From: Pedobacter glucosidilyticus DSM 23534
Lineage (GTDB): Bacteria; Bacteroidota; Bacteroidia; Sphingobacteriales; Sphingobacteriaceae
Assembly: GCF_000425145.1 (NCBI RefSeq)
Contig: NZ_AULF01000021.1
Coordinates: 34,959-98,958 of the forward strand
Direction of reading: 5' to 3'
Length of the DNA stretch: 64,000 bases
Positions 15,413 through 27,126 of the stretch are shown piece by piece. How positions within the stretch are numbered: position 1 is the first letter of the stretch; each line of letters starts with the position of its first letter. Below the pieces are notes generated by a model. That model was not told where the DNA came from. It searched no databases and worked only from the letters and a program-made list of their open reading frames with translations. The position numbers and the translations under genes were made by a program.

Positions 15413-18400
15413 TTATTTTATTATCGTGATGTATCCTTTTACTGGTCTGATGCTTGTATCATCAAACTTAAAGAAGTAATAGTAGGTGCCATCATCTACA
15501 GGTTGGCCATCTATTTTTCCGTCCCAATCATTTTGATAACCTCGTTTTCTATACAATACTCTTCCTCCTCTATCAACAATCATTAATTCGTGGTTCGGGT
15601 AAGTCTCAATATTCTGAACTTTCCAGACATCATTTATACCATCTCCGTTTGGCGAGAAATTATTGTCTGCAACAATCACATAATCATCTTTTACCCTTAC
15701 GGTGATGGATGACGTGGTGGCAAAACCTGAACTATTGGTGATGGTTACGGTATAGGTTGTTGTAGTACTAGGACTAGCAACTGGATTGCTAATATTATAA
15801 TTGCTCAATCCTGCTCCACTCCAGCTGTAACTTTGAGCGTCTACGGCTTCTAACTTAAATTTAGAACTCAAACCCTTTCCTATTTCTGGATTAGCGGTAT
15901 AAGGAGTTTCTAGATTACTACCTATATCGGTTCCGGTTCCCGTAAGAATTGGTGCGGCATCTACCGTTAACGTAAAGCTTCTGCTTATCTGGTCCACGCC
16001 GCCATTAGCTGTACCGCCATTATCTCTTACGGTTACTGTGATGGTTGCTGTTCCTATTTGCCCATTATTGATGACATAGCTGATTTGATTATTGTTAGCA
16101 CTTAAGCTTTGGAATAAACTTGGATTATTGCTTGTTACCAGTGTTTGAACGCTCTGACTTGTCTCTGGTCCGGCAGTAACATTTTGTAAAACTATTCTTT
16201 CTGTTACGCCTTCACGGAAGTAAATTCTTTGGTTTGCGATGGCATTAAGCGTTGGAGTTTCGTTTACATCACTTAAGTTTACTGTAAAAGTTTGATCTAA
16301 ACTGAAACCAAATTGAGTCGTACTTCTTACTCTTATTTGGTAGCTTTGCTTATTTTCATAATTTAAGCTTGATGCAGTTTGTAATTGATTACCATTGATA
16401 ACAAAACTTGCATTATCTGTTGAACCAGTACCCGTAACTAAACTGTAAGTAAACGTTGCATTAGGGTCATCAGAAGTGCTGCTTAAAGTTCCTGCTAAGG
16501 CCCCTGATGGCCTGTTTTCAAACAAGGTTATTGCTGCCAAACTCACACTAGTTGGTGCGCCTGGTATAACTTGTAGTATTCCATTTACATAACTGATGTT
16601 ATAGTTTTGAGCCGAAGCACCTGATACCGTTATTGGGTAATTGCCTAATGGACTATTTAATACTGCCGTAGTGCTAAAGCTAGGCTGAATTATCAATACT
16701 ATTGCATCTTCTCCAGCTATAAAACCATTATAATTTGCGGTAAACACAGGGTTTGCTGTACCCACAAACTTTTGTTTATCTGCTGCTGTAATGATTAATG
16801 CTTTAGCTGTGATGTTAGCTGTGGTACTTGCAGTCGTGTTTACTGTATAATTTCCTGCATCTGTACCGCTGATGCTAATACCTGATACTGATACTGCTTT
16901 ACCTGTGCCTACATTTCTATCGATAAACGTGGCTGTAGTATAAGCTGCTGTTAATACATCACCCGATATTCTATCATCAGATAATGTTACGGTTGCTGAT
17001 GTATTACCATTATACTCTTTGTTAACACCCGTTGCTGTTACCAATAAAGATTTTGCGGTGATATTAGCTGTAAAACCTGTGGTAGGTTGTGATAAGGTAT
17101 AATTAGCCGCTGCTGTTCCGCCTAAAGTATAATTACCGATAATGGTGATGGCTTTTCCTATCCCTACATTTTTATCATTGAAACTTGCTGTCGCTGTTCC
17201 GCCGATGGTGACATTATCACTACCTACTATTCCAGTAAGGCTAGCCGTTCCGGTAATGGTTGCAGCAGTATTTCTATCGTATACTTTATTTGCAATGCTT
17301 ATACCTGTTACAGTTAAAGCTTTCGGATTTACCGTACTGCTTATGGTAGCTATCTTAACACTATCTGCATTTAGACTGCTTAGTGCGATGTTACCGCTGT
17401 AATTTCCTGCTGGCGTGTTAGCTGCTAGTCTGATATAAACAGGGGTACTATTTATGGTGCCTGTAGTTCCTACTGTTAGGGTAGAAGTAAAGGTTGTATT
17501 ATCTGCGGAAACCTCAAAACCTGTAGGAGGAGTTACTTTAATCCCTGCTTGCATACTTGCACCTGAAACATTGAAACTAATAGCACTTGAAGGAGTGCCA
17601 TAAGTGCTACTCATGGCCGTTAGCGTTCCGCTATTTGAAATAACTGGTGGGTCTATATTTTTGAAAATGGACACGAAATTTGCCCCACTGTTGGCAACAG
17701 CAAAATCTAGTCTGCCGTCTCCATCTAAATCACCAATAGCAACATTTTGAGGGCGTCTGCCTGTTGTAAAGTTTAATGCTGGTGCAAGAGAAGATAAATT
17801 TATATCTCCTGGCGTTGAAGTATTTCTGTAAACTAATAGTGCATTGTTGTTATAACTTACAGAAGCAATATCAGGTTTACCGTTACCATCTAAATCACCA
17901 ATTGCAATTCCATACTGTGTATTTATATTATTGAAGTTTATCTTGGTTGCAAAATTACTGCTTGTAATTGCACCATTGATATCGTTCTTTAAAACAGTCA
18001 TGTATGAGTCTGCATAGAATCCTACCACGATATCAGCTTTACCATCGCTATCTATATCGCCCATGCTCACTGCAAATGGATTTCCGCTTAAAGAAATATT
18101 TACTGCTGAGGCAAAGCTTCCGCTATTAATACTTCCTACGATGCTGGTATTCTTAAGAATGGATAAGGTTTTAGAACTATAAATAACAACAGCTAAGTCT
18201 GATTTACCATCATTATCTAAATCTCCTATAGCTAAACCTTGTGGTTGGAAACCTACGCCAAAATCTACCCTTGGGGCAAAAGAAATTACAGAACCAGCGC
18301 TTGTATTTGCGAAAACCGAAACTGAATTACTAGAAAGGTTAAGCACAGTAATGTCTAACTTTCCATCTAAATCTATATCACTAATTTTTACATTTATTGG

Positions 18401-21400
18401 ATTTAAGCCAGTAGCTATAGTACCAACAGATGTAAAACTTGTAGTACTAAAATTACCGCTTGTTGTAGTATTTCTAAATATTTGCATATTGTTACTACCT
18501 ACAACAACTAAATCCAATTTACCATCACCATCTAAATCTCCTTTAGCAATACCGGTTGAAAACCCACCATAACTAACTGGTATATCAACCTTGGTATCAA
18601 AACCACCATTTCCATTATTTCTAAATAATGAAACAAAACTAGCTCCGTTATTAGAAGCTGCCATATCTAATTTGCCGTCTCCGTCAAAGTCGCCTAAGGT
18701 TACATCAAATGTTCCATTACCAGCCGTATAATCTACTTTAGCTGCAAAATCTCCAGTGCCTAGCTTAGCTTTTGAAGGGCTGAAAATTGGATTGAAATTA
18801 AGAGGACTTTCTGCGGCTAATTTAGTTTGGGTATTTAATAAAGTAATGGCGCCATAAGTAGCACCAGACGGAACTGTTACTGTTAGACTTGTTGTTGTTG
18901 CCCCATTTACTATTCCTTTGGTAGCACCAAAGAAAACTATATTATTTGCAGATGTAGTACTAAAGTTCGTCCCTGTAATCGTTATCACATCTCCCGGCTT
19001 TGCACTTTCTGGGCTAAAACTGGTGATTGTAGGTGGAGCTGTAAAAATCACTAACTCTTTATTAGCGCCCAATGAACTTGATGCTCCTGGTGCTGCTAAA
19101 GTTAAATTAGCATCTACATTGGTAATTCCTTTTATAGTACCGTTATTTAAACTTAAAGCTGAGGTAGAAGTATAATCCAAATCTGTACTTACATCCCCAG
19201 CTTGTACAGTGTAGTTAAAATTTAGAGTATCCGTACCACTTCCAGAGATATAATTGGCCCATTGGTCTATTGTACCTGTTTCTAAGCGAAGCCTAGGGTT
19301 ACCTGTAACGTTAACTATTTTATCAAAAGCAACTTTAATCGTAATGATATCACCTAACTGATAAGTACCATTAGCTGATGATGAGCTGACTAGGTTTACA
19401 ATAGGAGCGATATCAGCATTACGTAAAACAGAGATAGAATTTGATGCGGTATTGCTATTGGATACCACTAAATCAAGGCGACCATCGCCATCAAAATCTG
19501 TTAAAGCTACCGAAATAGGATTAGTGCCAGTTGTGTGAATCGTCTTGTCAAAAATCAAGAATGCACTAGTGCTATTATTCTTAAAAATGTTAATCGAGCT
19601 AGCATTGATGTTAGCTACTGCTAAATCTACTTTGCCATCTCCATCTACATCACCCATGGTAAGTTCTCTCGGACTATCCATAGCAAAATAAGCTTGACCA
19701 TCAGCAAAACTTGTGATATTACTAGTTCCAGTGTTTTTATAGAAAGAAACGGTATTTGAGTTGGTATTAGAAACTGCTATATCGGCTTTACCATCTTGGT
19801 CTAAATCGCCAATTACTACAGATAGCGGGAAAGACTGTGTATCATAGCTATTATCTAAAACAAAACTTAGTGCATTAACTGAGCTTGTATTGCGATACAA
19901 GGCTAACTTACTGGTTCCGAAATTGGTTATAGCTATATCTAATTTGCCATCTCCGTTTACATCTCCTAAAGCCAATGCAGAAGGATTGCTACCTGCACCC
20001 GTACTCAATGTATTTGCTGAAGCAAAAGTAATTGCTCCAACATTACTAGTATTTCTAAATATAGAAAAGCTATTATTCCCAAACTCATTGATAACTAAAT
20101 CAAGTTTACCATCACCATCCAAATCTCCAATCTTTATTTGGCCTGGATTACTTTGTGTTATATAATCTTGTTTAGCTTCAAAGCTGATAGTCCCGCTTGA
20201 CCCATTATTTCTTAAGATAGAAATACTATTTGCTGATGAGTTGACAATAGCTAAATCTAGCTTACCATCACCATCAAAATCTCCAGACTGAATAGAAACT
20301 GGCGTATTATCGGTTGCAAAATCTATCTTATTAGCAAAGCCAATAGCTGTACCGTTCCCTGTATTCCTAAAAATAGAGACGTTATTGTCTGAACTGTTAA
20401 CCACAGCTATATCAGGGTATCCATCACCATCAAAATCTCCTGTAGTTAAAGCGGATGGTCTATTACCAGTTGCAAAATCTACCTTTGGTTCAAAATCAGA
20501 ATTAGTGAAAGTAAGTTTAGATGGACTGTAAATTGGGTTGAAACTTGATGGGCTTTGTGCTAACAAATTAGAACCTGTATTTAACACGCTTATTGGTGCG
20601 TAAGTAGCACCTGTTGGTACGGTTACCGTTAAACTGGTTGCTGTTGCCGCTGTAACGGTTGCTTTTGTTGCGCCAAAGTATACTATATTATTCGCTGCTG
20701 TAGTGTTAAAGCCTGTTCCGGTTATGGTTACTACATCGCCCGGTTTGGCACTTAATGGTGTAAATGAAGTAATGGTTGGAGACGGAATCAATATCACTAA
20801 ATTTTTATTTGCACCTAATGAACCAGCCGCCCCCGTTGTTGGTAGCATAAGTATAGCATCTACAGTGGTTGTTACACTTTTTATGGTGCCATCATTTAAA
20901 GCTAAAGCTGAGCTAGAGATATAATCTAAATCAGCACTTATATCTCCATTTTGTACAGTATAGTTGAAAGTTAAAGTATTGGTTCCGGTACCGGATGCAT
21001 AGTTGATAATACGGTCTGTAGCACCTGTTTCTAGCGTTAATTGCGGTGTTCCTGTAACATCTACAACTTCATTAAAAGTGATGGTAATAGGAATATTTTC
21101 TCCTGGGTAATAACTACCATCTGCTTTTGTAGAGGTAACATTGGTAATGCTTGGAGGTATTTCAGTATTTCGTAAAACAGATACTCCATTTGACTGCGAA
21201 TTAGCAGTTGCAATATCTGGTTTCCCATCGCCATCCAAGTCTGCAATACTTACAGATAGTGGAGTTGAACCTACATTAACATTAACCCCTGTAGCTAAAC
21301 TTGAAGTGCTTATACTACCCACCGAGCTAGTATTTCTGAAAATTGATACTGTACTAGAATTCGCATTCATAGCAGCAATATCGGGCTTACCATCTCCATC

Positions 21401-23482
21401 TATATCACCAATAGCTAGGGCGTATGGGCCATTACCCGCACCAGTTGCAAAATCAACTTTTGTAGCAAAAGAACTAGATGATATATTTCCTGTTGAATGA
21501 GTATTTTGAAATACTGATAAACTATTGTTATTTCTATTTGCAACTATTAATTCGGGTTTCCCATCTAAATCAACATCTGTAATTGAAACAGCCCATGGTC
21601 CAAGTTCTGTATTAAAATCAACTTTAGTTGCAAATGAACTACTCGATATATTGCCACTTACATGTATATTTTGGAAAACAGAAACTGTGTTAATTGAAGC
21701 ATTGGCTGTGGCAATATCTAGCTTCCCATCGCCATCTATATCTCCAACTGTAATTAACTGAGGGGAAGCACCTAAACCAATAGCAAAATCAACTTTGGCA
21801 GCAAATGAACTAGTTGTTATAGAGCCACTAGCTGCTGTATTTTGTAATACAGAAAAAGTATTATGGCCAGGGTTAGCTGTTGCTATGTCTGGCTTTCCGT
21901 CTCTATTAAAATCTCCAACAGCTACTGATGTTGGCTGCAGACCTGTAGCAAAGTCAACTTTGGCAGCAAATGAAGATGTTGTGATGCTTCCAGTAGTACT
22001 GGTATTACGAAATACCGAAACACTATGGCCTCCATAATTTGCTACAACAATATCTAACTTACCATCCCCATCAACGTCTGTAATTGAAACTGCAATTGGA
22101 AAATTCCCTGTTGTAAAATCAACTTTTGTGGCAAATGAACCAGAAGTGATACTTCCACTAGAACTTGTATTATGGAATACAGATAGGCTATTAGCTCCGT
22201 AGTTAACAACTGCCATATCTAGCTTACCATCCCCATCTAAATCTCCAGTAGCAATAGAATAAGTTGCACTTCCAGCTGAAAAATCTTGCCTTGGTGAAAA
22301 ATCTAATAGTGAAATCCCTGTTTTAGATGGACTAAAAGTTGGTATAAAACTTTCTCTGCTAGATGCAGCTAAACTCGTTACAGAATTTAAAACTTTAATA
22401 GGTCCAAACATAGCACCACTAGGTACTGTTACTGTTAAACTTGAGGCTGTTGCTGCGGTTACTAGTGCTTTTGTTGCACCAAAGAATACTACATTATTGG
22501 TTGCTGTGGTGTTAAAGTTAGTACCTGTTATGGTAATTACATCGCCTGGTTTTGCACTTAAAGGACTAAAGCTAGTAATTACAGGTATAGACCTTACCAA
22601 ATGCGTTGCACCTGCATTATAGTCCGCAGTAAATCCGTTGGTGCCATTTCCATTGCCTAAATCATCAGTAAGATTAGTACTATTCTTTAAATCTAATCTT
22701 AATGATCCTAAACCCGAAATAGCATTTACAGTAACATCAACAGAACTTCCTGTAGTGGCACTTACACTACTGATATTCCCACTAGCAGTACCTGTTGAAG
22801 TAAGTATAAAGTCATCAACACTGATATTATTAGCGTTCTCATCAAAAGTTACACGATAAATTACAGAGCTAGCACTTTCTTGCGGTGAAGCTGGTAACGA
22901 AATACTTGTTACTTCGGGTGCCAATATGTCAATAGCAGGACCTACTGTAAAACCATTAAAAAGGGCTCTCATTCCGGGAGATGTAATCACCACCTTATCT
23001 ACATTAGAAAAGATAGCATCGGGTAATTCATTTGGTCCATAAAGAATGGTTCCTAATGGAGTAAGGCCTAAGTTAACAAACCCAGTTAACCTTGAATTTC
23101 TAAAGGCTCGAACTGTAATTGATGCCCCAAAAGTAAACCCAACTTCAGCCACTCTAAAACCATTAAAATCAAAATTACCTGATGATGATGAAATGACTAA
23201 ACCATCAAATCCAGTTTGATAATTACTGGGTCCCAATCCCTCAAAAACCCCAAAACTATTGAAAGAATAATAAAATATATCTCCACCTGTAGGAACGCCC
23301 AAACTATTACTGGCGAAAATGTTAAATGTAAATCCAGAAATATCAGTAGAACCTCCTTCGCCGTCTACAGCCTCTGTTCCAAGATTGGTACCACTTGCGA
23401 CTGAGAAATTTAAAGTTCCAGTTTGCGCATATAGGCAATTGCTTGTGAGTATAATAAAAATGAAGAGTAGCAATTTTTTCAT
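15413..23482 (-). CDS. Giant type-B T9SS surface protein with three TIG + seven-blade FG-GAP units
   Basis: The product has 2689 residues, with signal peptide [20 protein letters not shown]. Approximate order: unique N-terminal region (21-190); Ig-like module (200-290); TIG1 (297-372) and seven FG-GAP/VCBS repeats (390-772); Ig-like module (775-895); TIG2 (899-975) and seven repeats (994-1354); Ig-like module (1360-1480); TIG3 (1484-1560) and seven repeats (1576-1944). Then come MBG/YDG-type modules (1947-2317), a cadherin-like module (2307-2404), further Ig-like modules to 2600, and a gliding-motility type C-terminal sorting domain ([13 protein letters not shown] ... GYITIIK). FG-GAP repeats carry DxDGDGKxD calcium loops as in integrin alpha propellers. 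It is probably an adhesin or matrix protein exported by T9SS and held by the neighbouring PorP/SprF. The ligand is unknown. Confidence 0.9.
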   Translation of the reverse strand: MKKLLLFIFIILTSNCLYAQTGTLNFSVASGTNLGTEAVDGEGGSTDISGFTFNIFASNSLGVPTGGDIFYYSFNSFGVFEGLGPSNYQTGFDGLVISSSSGNFDFNGFRVAEVGFTFGASITVRAFRNSRLTGFVNLGLTPLGTILYGPNELPDAIFSNVDKVVITSPGMRALFNGFTVGPAIDILAPEVTSISLPASPQESASSVIYRVTFDENANNISVDDFILTSTGTASGNISSVSATTGSSVDVTVNAISGLGSLRLDLKNSTNLTDDLGNGNGTNGFTADYNAGATHLVRSIPVITSFSPLSAKPGDVITITGTNFNTTATNNVVFFGATKALVTAATASSLTVTVPSGAMFGPIKVLNSVTSLAASSRESFIPTFSPSKTGISLLDFSPRQDFSAGSATYSIATGDLDGDGKLDMAVVNYGANSLSVFHNTSSSGSITSGSFATKVDFTTGNFPIAVSITDVDGDGKLDIVVANYGGHSVSVFRNTSTTGSITTSSFAAKVDFATGLQPTSVAVGDFNRDGKPDIATANPGHNTFSVLQNTAASGSITTSSFAAKVDFAIGLGASPQLITVGDIDGDGKLDIATANASINTVSVFQNIHVSGNISSSSFATKVDFNTELGPWAVSITDVDLDGKPELIVANRNNNSLSVFQNTHSTGNISSSSFATKVDFATGAGNGPYALAIGDIDGDGKPDIAAMNANSSTVSIFRNTSSVGSISTSSLATGVNVNVGSTPLSVSIADLDGDGKPDIATANSQSNGVSVLRNTEIPPSITNVTSTKADGSYYPGENIPITITFNEVVDVTGTPQLTLETGATDRIINYASGTGTNTLTFNYTVQNGDISADLDYISSSALALNDGTIKSVTTTVDAILMLPTTGAAGSLGANKNLVILIPSPTITSFTPLSAKPGDVVTITGTGFNTTAANNIVYFGATKATVTAATATSLTVTVPTGATYAPISVLNTGSNLLAQSPSSFNPIYSPSKLTFTNSDFEPKVDFATGNRPSALTTGDFDGDGYPDIAVVNSSDNNVSIFRNTGNGTAIGFANKIDFATDNTPVSIQSGDFDGDGKLDLAIVNSSANSISILRNNGSSGTISFEAKQDYITQSNPGQIKIGDLDGDGKLDLVINEFGNNSFSIFRNTSNVGAITFASANTLSTGAGSNPSALALGDVNGDGKLDIAITNFGTSKLALYRNTSSVNALSFVLDNSYDTQSFPLSVVIGDLDQDGKADIAVSNTNSNTVSFYKNTGTSNITSFADGQAYFAMDSPRELTMGDVDGDGKVDLAVANINASSINIFKNNSTSAFLIFDKTIHTTGTNPISVALTDFDGDGRLDLVVSNSNTASNSISVLRNADIAPIVNLVSSSSANGTYQLGDIITIKVAFDKIVNVTGNPRLRLETGTIDQWANYISGSGTDTLNFNYTVQAGDVSTDLDYTSTSALSLNNGTIKGITNVDANLTLAAPGASSSLGANKELVIFTAPPTITSFSPESAKPGDVITITGTNFSTTSANNIVFFGATKGIVNGATTTSLTVTVPSGATYGAITLLNTQTKLAAESPLNFNPIFSPSKAKLGTGDFAAKVDYTAGNGTFDVTLGDFDGDGKLDMAASNNGASFVSLFRNNGNGGFDTKVDIPVSYGGFSTGIAKGDLDGDGKLDLVVVGSNNMQIFRNTTTSGNFSTTSFTSVGTIATGLNPINVKISDIDLDGKLDITVLNLSSNSVSVFANTSAGSVISFAPRVDFGVGFQPQGLAIGDLDNDGKSDLAVVIYSSKTLSILKNTSIVGSINSGSFASAVNISLSGNPFAVSMGDIDSDGKADIVVGFYADSYMTVLKNDINGAITSSNFATKINFNNINTQYGIAIGDLDGNGKPDIASVSYNNNALLVYRNTSTPGDINLSSLAPALNFTTGRRPQNVAIGDLDGDGRLDFAVANSGANFVSIFKNIDPPVISNSGTLTAMSSTYGTPSSAISFNVSGASMQAGIKVTPPTGFEVSADNTTFTSTLTVGTTGTINSTPVYIRLAANTPAGNYSGNIALSSLNADSVKIATISSTVNPKALTVTGISIANKVYDRNTAATITGTASLTGIVGSDNVTIGGTATASFNDKNVGIGKAITIIGNYTLGGTAAANYTLSQPTTGFTANITAKSLLVTATGVNKEYNGNTSATVTLSDDRISGDVLTAAYTTATFIDRNVGTGKAVSVSGISISGTDAGNYTVNTTASTTANITAKALIITAADKQKFVGTANPVFTANYNGFIAGEDAIVLIIQPSFSTTAVLNSPLGNYPITVSGASAQNYNISYVNGILQVIPGAPTSVSLAAITLFENRPSGALAGTLSSTSDDPNATFTYSLVTGTGSTDNASFVINGNQLQTASSLNYENKQSYQIRVRSTTQFGFSLDQTFTVNLSDVNETPTLNAIANQRIYFREGVTERIVLQNVTAGPETSQSVQTLVTSNNPSLFQSLSANNNQISYVINNGQIGTATITVTVRDNGGTANGGVDQISRSFTLTVDAAPILTGTGTDIGSNLETPYTANPEIGKGLSSKFKLEAVDAQSYSWSGAGLSNYNISNPVASPSTTTTYTVTITNSSGFATTSSITVRVKDDYVIVADNNFSPNGDGINDVWKVQNIETYPNHELMIVDRGGRVLYRKRGYQNDWDGKIDGQPVDDGTYYYFFKFDDTSIRPVKGYITIIK

Positions 23483-23574
23483 AAAATTATATTGAGGGTA
23501 AATTATTTAATTCTTATATCTTGTTTCTTTATGATTGCAAAGACTATCCTTTTGATAAAATTTGCTTTCAACTT

Positions 23575-26500
23575 TTACTGTTTAATAATTTGCTTAGTTG
23601 TTATTTTTCCTGTTCCAGTTAATCTGATATGGTAAAATCCTGTGCTAAGTTTATTGATATCTAAACTGATGCTGTTTTCTTGCTTTTGAATAGTTTGACT
23701 GATTAATATCTTACCAGTTAGGTCTATCACCTCTAATTTCTGGTAAACATCAGCCTCAAAACTTAAATTAATTAAACTGCTTGCTGGGTTAGGGTAAACT
23801 GTTAACTCTTTTGAACCAAGCGTTACATTTACAGCTCTTACACCTAAATCTGTTTGTTTACCATTATCATCATATTGTATTAATTGATAATAATTTGAAC
23901 CACTGGAAGGTCTAGTGTCTGTATAATCATACTGTGTTTGTTGTGTTGAGTTTCCTGAACCGTTTACTTTAGCTATGGAACTAAAATTTTTACCATCTGT
24001 TGATTTTAAAATTTCAAAATGGCTGTTATTCGTTTCTGATGCTGTTAGCCAATGAAGTTGTACTGTACCGTTTGTGTTTAATTTGGCTGTGTAATTGATT
24101 AAAGTTACAGGAAGAACTATATCGGTATTTCTCAGTATGGAGATATTATTTACCGAATTATTAGCTACTGCTAAATCAGGTTTACCATCTCCATCTAGGT
24201 CACCGATAGCAACAGACTGTGGTCCTCCTCCTGTTATGAAGTCTATTTTAGGTGAAAAAGAACCTGAAGTTATACTACCTGTAGAACTAACATTGCGATA
24301 TAATGAAACCGTATTTTGCCCTCCATTTACTACTGCCAAATCGGGTTTACCATCTCCATTTAAATCGCCAATGGCAATTGAACTTGATGTAGAGCCGGTG
24401 GTAAAATCTACTTTTGCAGCAAAAGAACCAGAGGTAATACTTCCAGTAGTACTAGTATTATGGAATACAGAAAAATCGTTAGAGTTGAAGTTGGTTACTA
24501 CTAAATCAGATTTACCATCACCATCTAAATCACCTACGTTTAAAAACGCTGGTAAATCGCTTGTTATAAAATCTACTTTACTTGCAAACGAACTAGAGTT
24601 AATACTTCCAGTAGTACTGGTATTGCGTAAAACAGAGATATTGTTTGAACCAAAATTTGCTGTAGCTAAATCTAGTTTTCCATCTCCGTCTAAATCAGCA
24701 GCAACTATAGTATATGGGTTAAATCCTACAAAAAAATCTACTTTTGGAGCAAATGATGCAGAAGTTATATTTCCAGCTGTACTTGTATTACGTAATACGG
24801 ATATGTTGTTTTGAGAGCCCGAAACATTAGATGTCGCAATATCAACTTTTCCATCTCCATCTAAATCTCCGATGGCAACAGATAAAGGAGTACTTGATCC
24901 CAAAGTAAAATCTACTCTTGCAGCAAAAGAACTAGAGCTAATACTTCCAGTAGTACTAGTATTTCTAAAGATGGAAATACTACTCGAATTTGAATTAGGC
25001 ACTATTATATCAGGCTTACCATCTCCATCAATATCACTAATAGAAATAAAAAATGGATTAGATCCTGTTGCAAAATCTACTTTTGAAGTATACGACGCTG
25101 AATTAATACTTCCATTACTACTTGTATTGTGGTAAATAGAAATTGTATTCTCATTGTTGTTTGATACTATTAAATCTGGTTTCCCATCTCCGTCTAAATC
25201 TGCATGAACTACAGAAATTGGATTTGTGCCCGCTGTAAAGTCTTGCTTTGGCGAAAAGTCTGTTAAAGTAATATTGGTTTTAGCAGGTGCAAAAATTGGA
25301 TTAAACTTTTTTAAGCTTTGTGTTGCTAAGCTAATTTCAGAATTTAAAAGAGTTATAAAATCGTAGGTGGCGCCAAGTGGTACAGTTACTGTTAAACTAG
25401 TAGCGCTAGCCGCTGTAACAGTTGCTTTGGTTGCTCCAAAAAACACCACATTGTTTGTTGCAGTGGTGTTAAAGTTTGTGCCTATTATGGTTACTGCATC
25501 TCCTGGTTTGGCGTTTAATGGGGAGAAACTGGTAATTGTAGGAGGGAGTACATCTGTATTACGAAATACAGAAACGTTATTTGAGCCCAAATTAGCCACT
25601 GCTAAATCTGGTTTACTATCTCCATCTAAATCTCCTATGGCTACTGAAAGTGGTGAGTCGCCTGTGGCAAAGTCTACTTTTGCAGCAAAAGAGCTTGTTG
25701 TTATAGAACCACTGGTGCTGGAATTACGAAATATAGAAATACTATTTGAGTTGAAATTTGCAACTGCCAAATCGGCTTTATTATCTCCGTCCAAATCGCC
25801 AATAGCAACAGAATATGGAAAATTTGAGGTTGCAAAATCTACTTTTTCAGCAAAAGAACTTGATGTAATAGCACCAATGTTACTAGTATTGTATAAAATT
25901 GAAACATTGTTTGATGCTCTATTTGCAACTGCCAAATCAGGCTTGCCATCTCCATCTAAATCCCCAATAGCAATAGATGTAGGGTTAGTTCCCGTGGTAA
26001 AATTTACTTTAGCAGCAAATGAGCTTGAAGTAATAGTACCACTAGTGCTAGTGTTGCGGAACAAAGAAACGTTGTTTGAGTTTTGGTTAGTTACCACAAA
26101 ATCAGTTTTATCGTCTCCGTCTAAATCGCCTAAAGCAACTGAACTTGGATTAGCTTCTGTAGGAAAATCTACTTTACCAGCAAAAGATTGTATTGTTATA
26201 CTTCCATTAGTACTAGTATTACGAAAGACAGAAACAATGTTTGAATTTTGACTAGTTACTAATAAATCAGGTTTACCATCTCCATCTAAATCGCCAATAG
26301 CTAAAGATGTAGGGCTTGCTTCGGTATTAAAATCTACTTTTGCGGCAAAAGAACTAGAGGTGATACTTCCACTTGTACTTGTATTACGCAGAATGGAAAT
26401 ACTATTTGAGCCTTGATTAACAACACTTAAATCGGGCTTGCCATCTCCGTCTAAATCGCCAATGGCAACAAAAACTGGAGAGAATCCTATTGCAAAATCT

Positions 26501-27027
26501 ACTTTTGCTGCAAATGATGAAGAGTTTATAGCTCCACTACTACTAGTATTGTGAAATATAGATACATTGTTTGAGTTCAGATTTATTACTGCTAAATCTG
26601 ACTTGCCATCGCCATCTAAATCGCCAATGGCAACAGAAAAAGGATTAGTTCCGGCTGTAAAAGATTGTACAGAAGAAAAGTCTGAGTTTGTAATATTTGC
26701 TTTTGCAGGGCTAAATATTGGGTTAAAATTACTTAAGCTTTGTGCGACTAAACTATTTGCAGTGTTTAATAAAGTTATGGGGGCATAAGTAGCACCACTA
26801 GGTACAGTTACCGTTAAACTTGTAGCATTAGCCGCTGTTACTGTTGCCTTAGTAGCCCCAAAGAATACCACATTGTTTGTAGTGGTGGTATTAAAGTTTG
26901 TTCCTGTTATCGTGACCGCATCACCCGGCTTGCCGTTTACTGGGCTAAAGGAAGTAATGGTGGGCATTTGTGCTAAGAGCGTTCTACTAAAAAATATTAA
27001 CGTAAAAAAAAGTAGTGCTTTTTTCAT
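23575..27027 (-). CDS. Type-A T9SS surface protein, two TIG + seven-blade FG-GAP units
   Basis: The product has 1150 residues, with signal peptide MKKALLFFTLIFFSRTLLAQ. TIG1 (about 20-92) is followed by seven FG-GAP repeats (119-484), then TIG2 (494-570) and seven more (592-967). A linker module (VQLHWLTASETNNSHFEIL) and a Por-type sorting tail (LTVYPNPASSLINLSFEA ... TKQIIKQ, about 1077-1150) complete it. Each repeat holds a [14 protein letters not shown] calcium loop, so each block should fold as a seven-bladed propeller. The tail directs secretion by T9SS and usually lipopolysaccharide anchoring. It is a paralogue of the next gene, with near-identical DNA at the 3' end. It is not closely coupled to the giant gene (92 bp gap). 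Confidence 0.9.
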   Translation of the reverse strand: MKKALLFFTLIFFSRTLLAQMPTITSFSPVNGKPGDAVTITGTNFNTTTTNNVVFFGATKATVTAANATSLTVTVPSGATYAPITLLNTANSLVAQSLSNFNPIFSPAKANITNSDFSSVQSFTAGTNPFSVAIGDLDGDGKSDLAVINLNSNNVSIFHNTSSSGAINSSSFAAKVDFAIGFSPVFVAIGDLDGDGKPDLSVVNQGSNSISILRNTSTSGSITSSSFAAKVDFNTEASPTSLAIGDLDGDGKPDLLVTSQNSNIVSVFRNTSTNGSITIQSFAGKVDFPTEANPSSVALGDLDGDDKTDFVVTNQNSNNVSLFRNTSTSGTITSSSFAAKVNFTTGTNPTSIAIGDLDGDGKPDLAVANRASNNVSILYNTSNIGAITSSSFAEKVDFATSNFPYSVAIGDLDGDNKADLAVANFNSNSISIFRNSSTSGSITTSSFAAKVDFATGDSPLSVAIGDLDGDSKPDLAVANLGSNNVSVFRNTDVLPPTITSFSPLNAKPGDAVTIIGTNFNTTATNNVVFFGATKATVTAASATSLTVTVPLGATYDFITLLNSEISLATQSLKKFNPIFAPAKTNITLTDFSPKQDFTAGTNPISVVHADLDGDGKPDLIVSNNNENTISIYHNTSSNGSINSASYTSKVDFATGSNPFFISISDIDGDGKPDIIVPNSNSSSISIFRNTSTTGSISSSSFAARVDFTLGSSTPLSVAIGDLDGDGKVDIATSNVSGSQNNISVLRNTSTAGNITSASFAPKVDFFVGFNPYTIVAADLDGDGKLDLATANFGSNNISVLRNTSTTGSINSSSFASKVDFITSDLPAFLNVGDLDGDGKSDLVVTNFNSNDFSVFHNTSTTGSITSGSFAAKVDFTTGSTSSSIAIGDLNGDGKPDLAVVNGGQNTVSLYRNVSSTGSITSGSFSPKIDFITGGGPQSVAIGDLDGDGKPDLAVANNSVNNISILRNTDIVLPVTLINYTAKLNTNGTVQLHWLTASETNNSHFEILKSTDGKNFSSIAKVNGSGNSTQQTQYDYTDTRPSSGSNYYQLIQYDDNGKQTDLGVRAVNVTLGSKELTVYPNPASSLINLSFEADVYQKLEVIDLTGKILISQTIQKQENSISLDINKLSTGFYHIRLTGTGKITTKQIIKQ

Positions 27028-27079
27028 ATTTTAAAATATATATGGTGCTTGTTTATCGCTTTAATTTTTAAACATTCAA

Positions 27080-27117
27080 AAAAGCCTGTTAATAAAATAG
27101 TTTACTAACAGGCTTTT
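27080..27117 (-). terminator. Terminator of the 27127-30507 gene
   Basis: The arms AAAAGCCTGTTA (27080-27091) and TAACAGGCTTTT (27106-27117) pair perfectly over 12 bp with a 14-base loop. Read on the complementary strand, the stem follows the stop codon of the upstream gene by about ten bases and ends in a T run. It separates the two paralogous surface-protein genes. Confidence 0.85.
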
Positions 27118-27126
27118 GAATTATTG

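Noticed and set aside
24095..26251. Long open frames on the + strand opposite the FG-GAP genes (also at 29375, 21141 and others)
   Set aside because: They run antisense through repeats whose codon pattern keeps the opposite frame open. Their products are low-complexity mirror images (repeats like PSPSKSPIA) without starts, motifs or regulatory signals.
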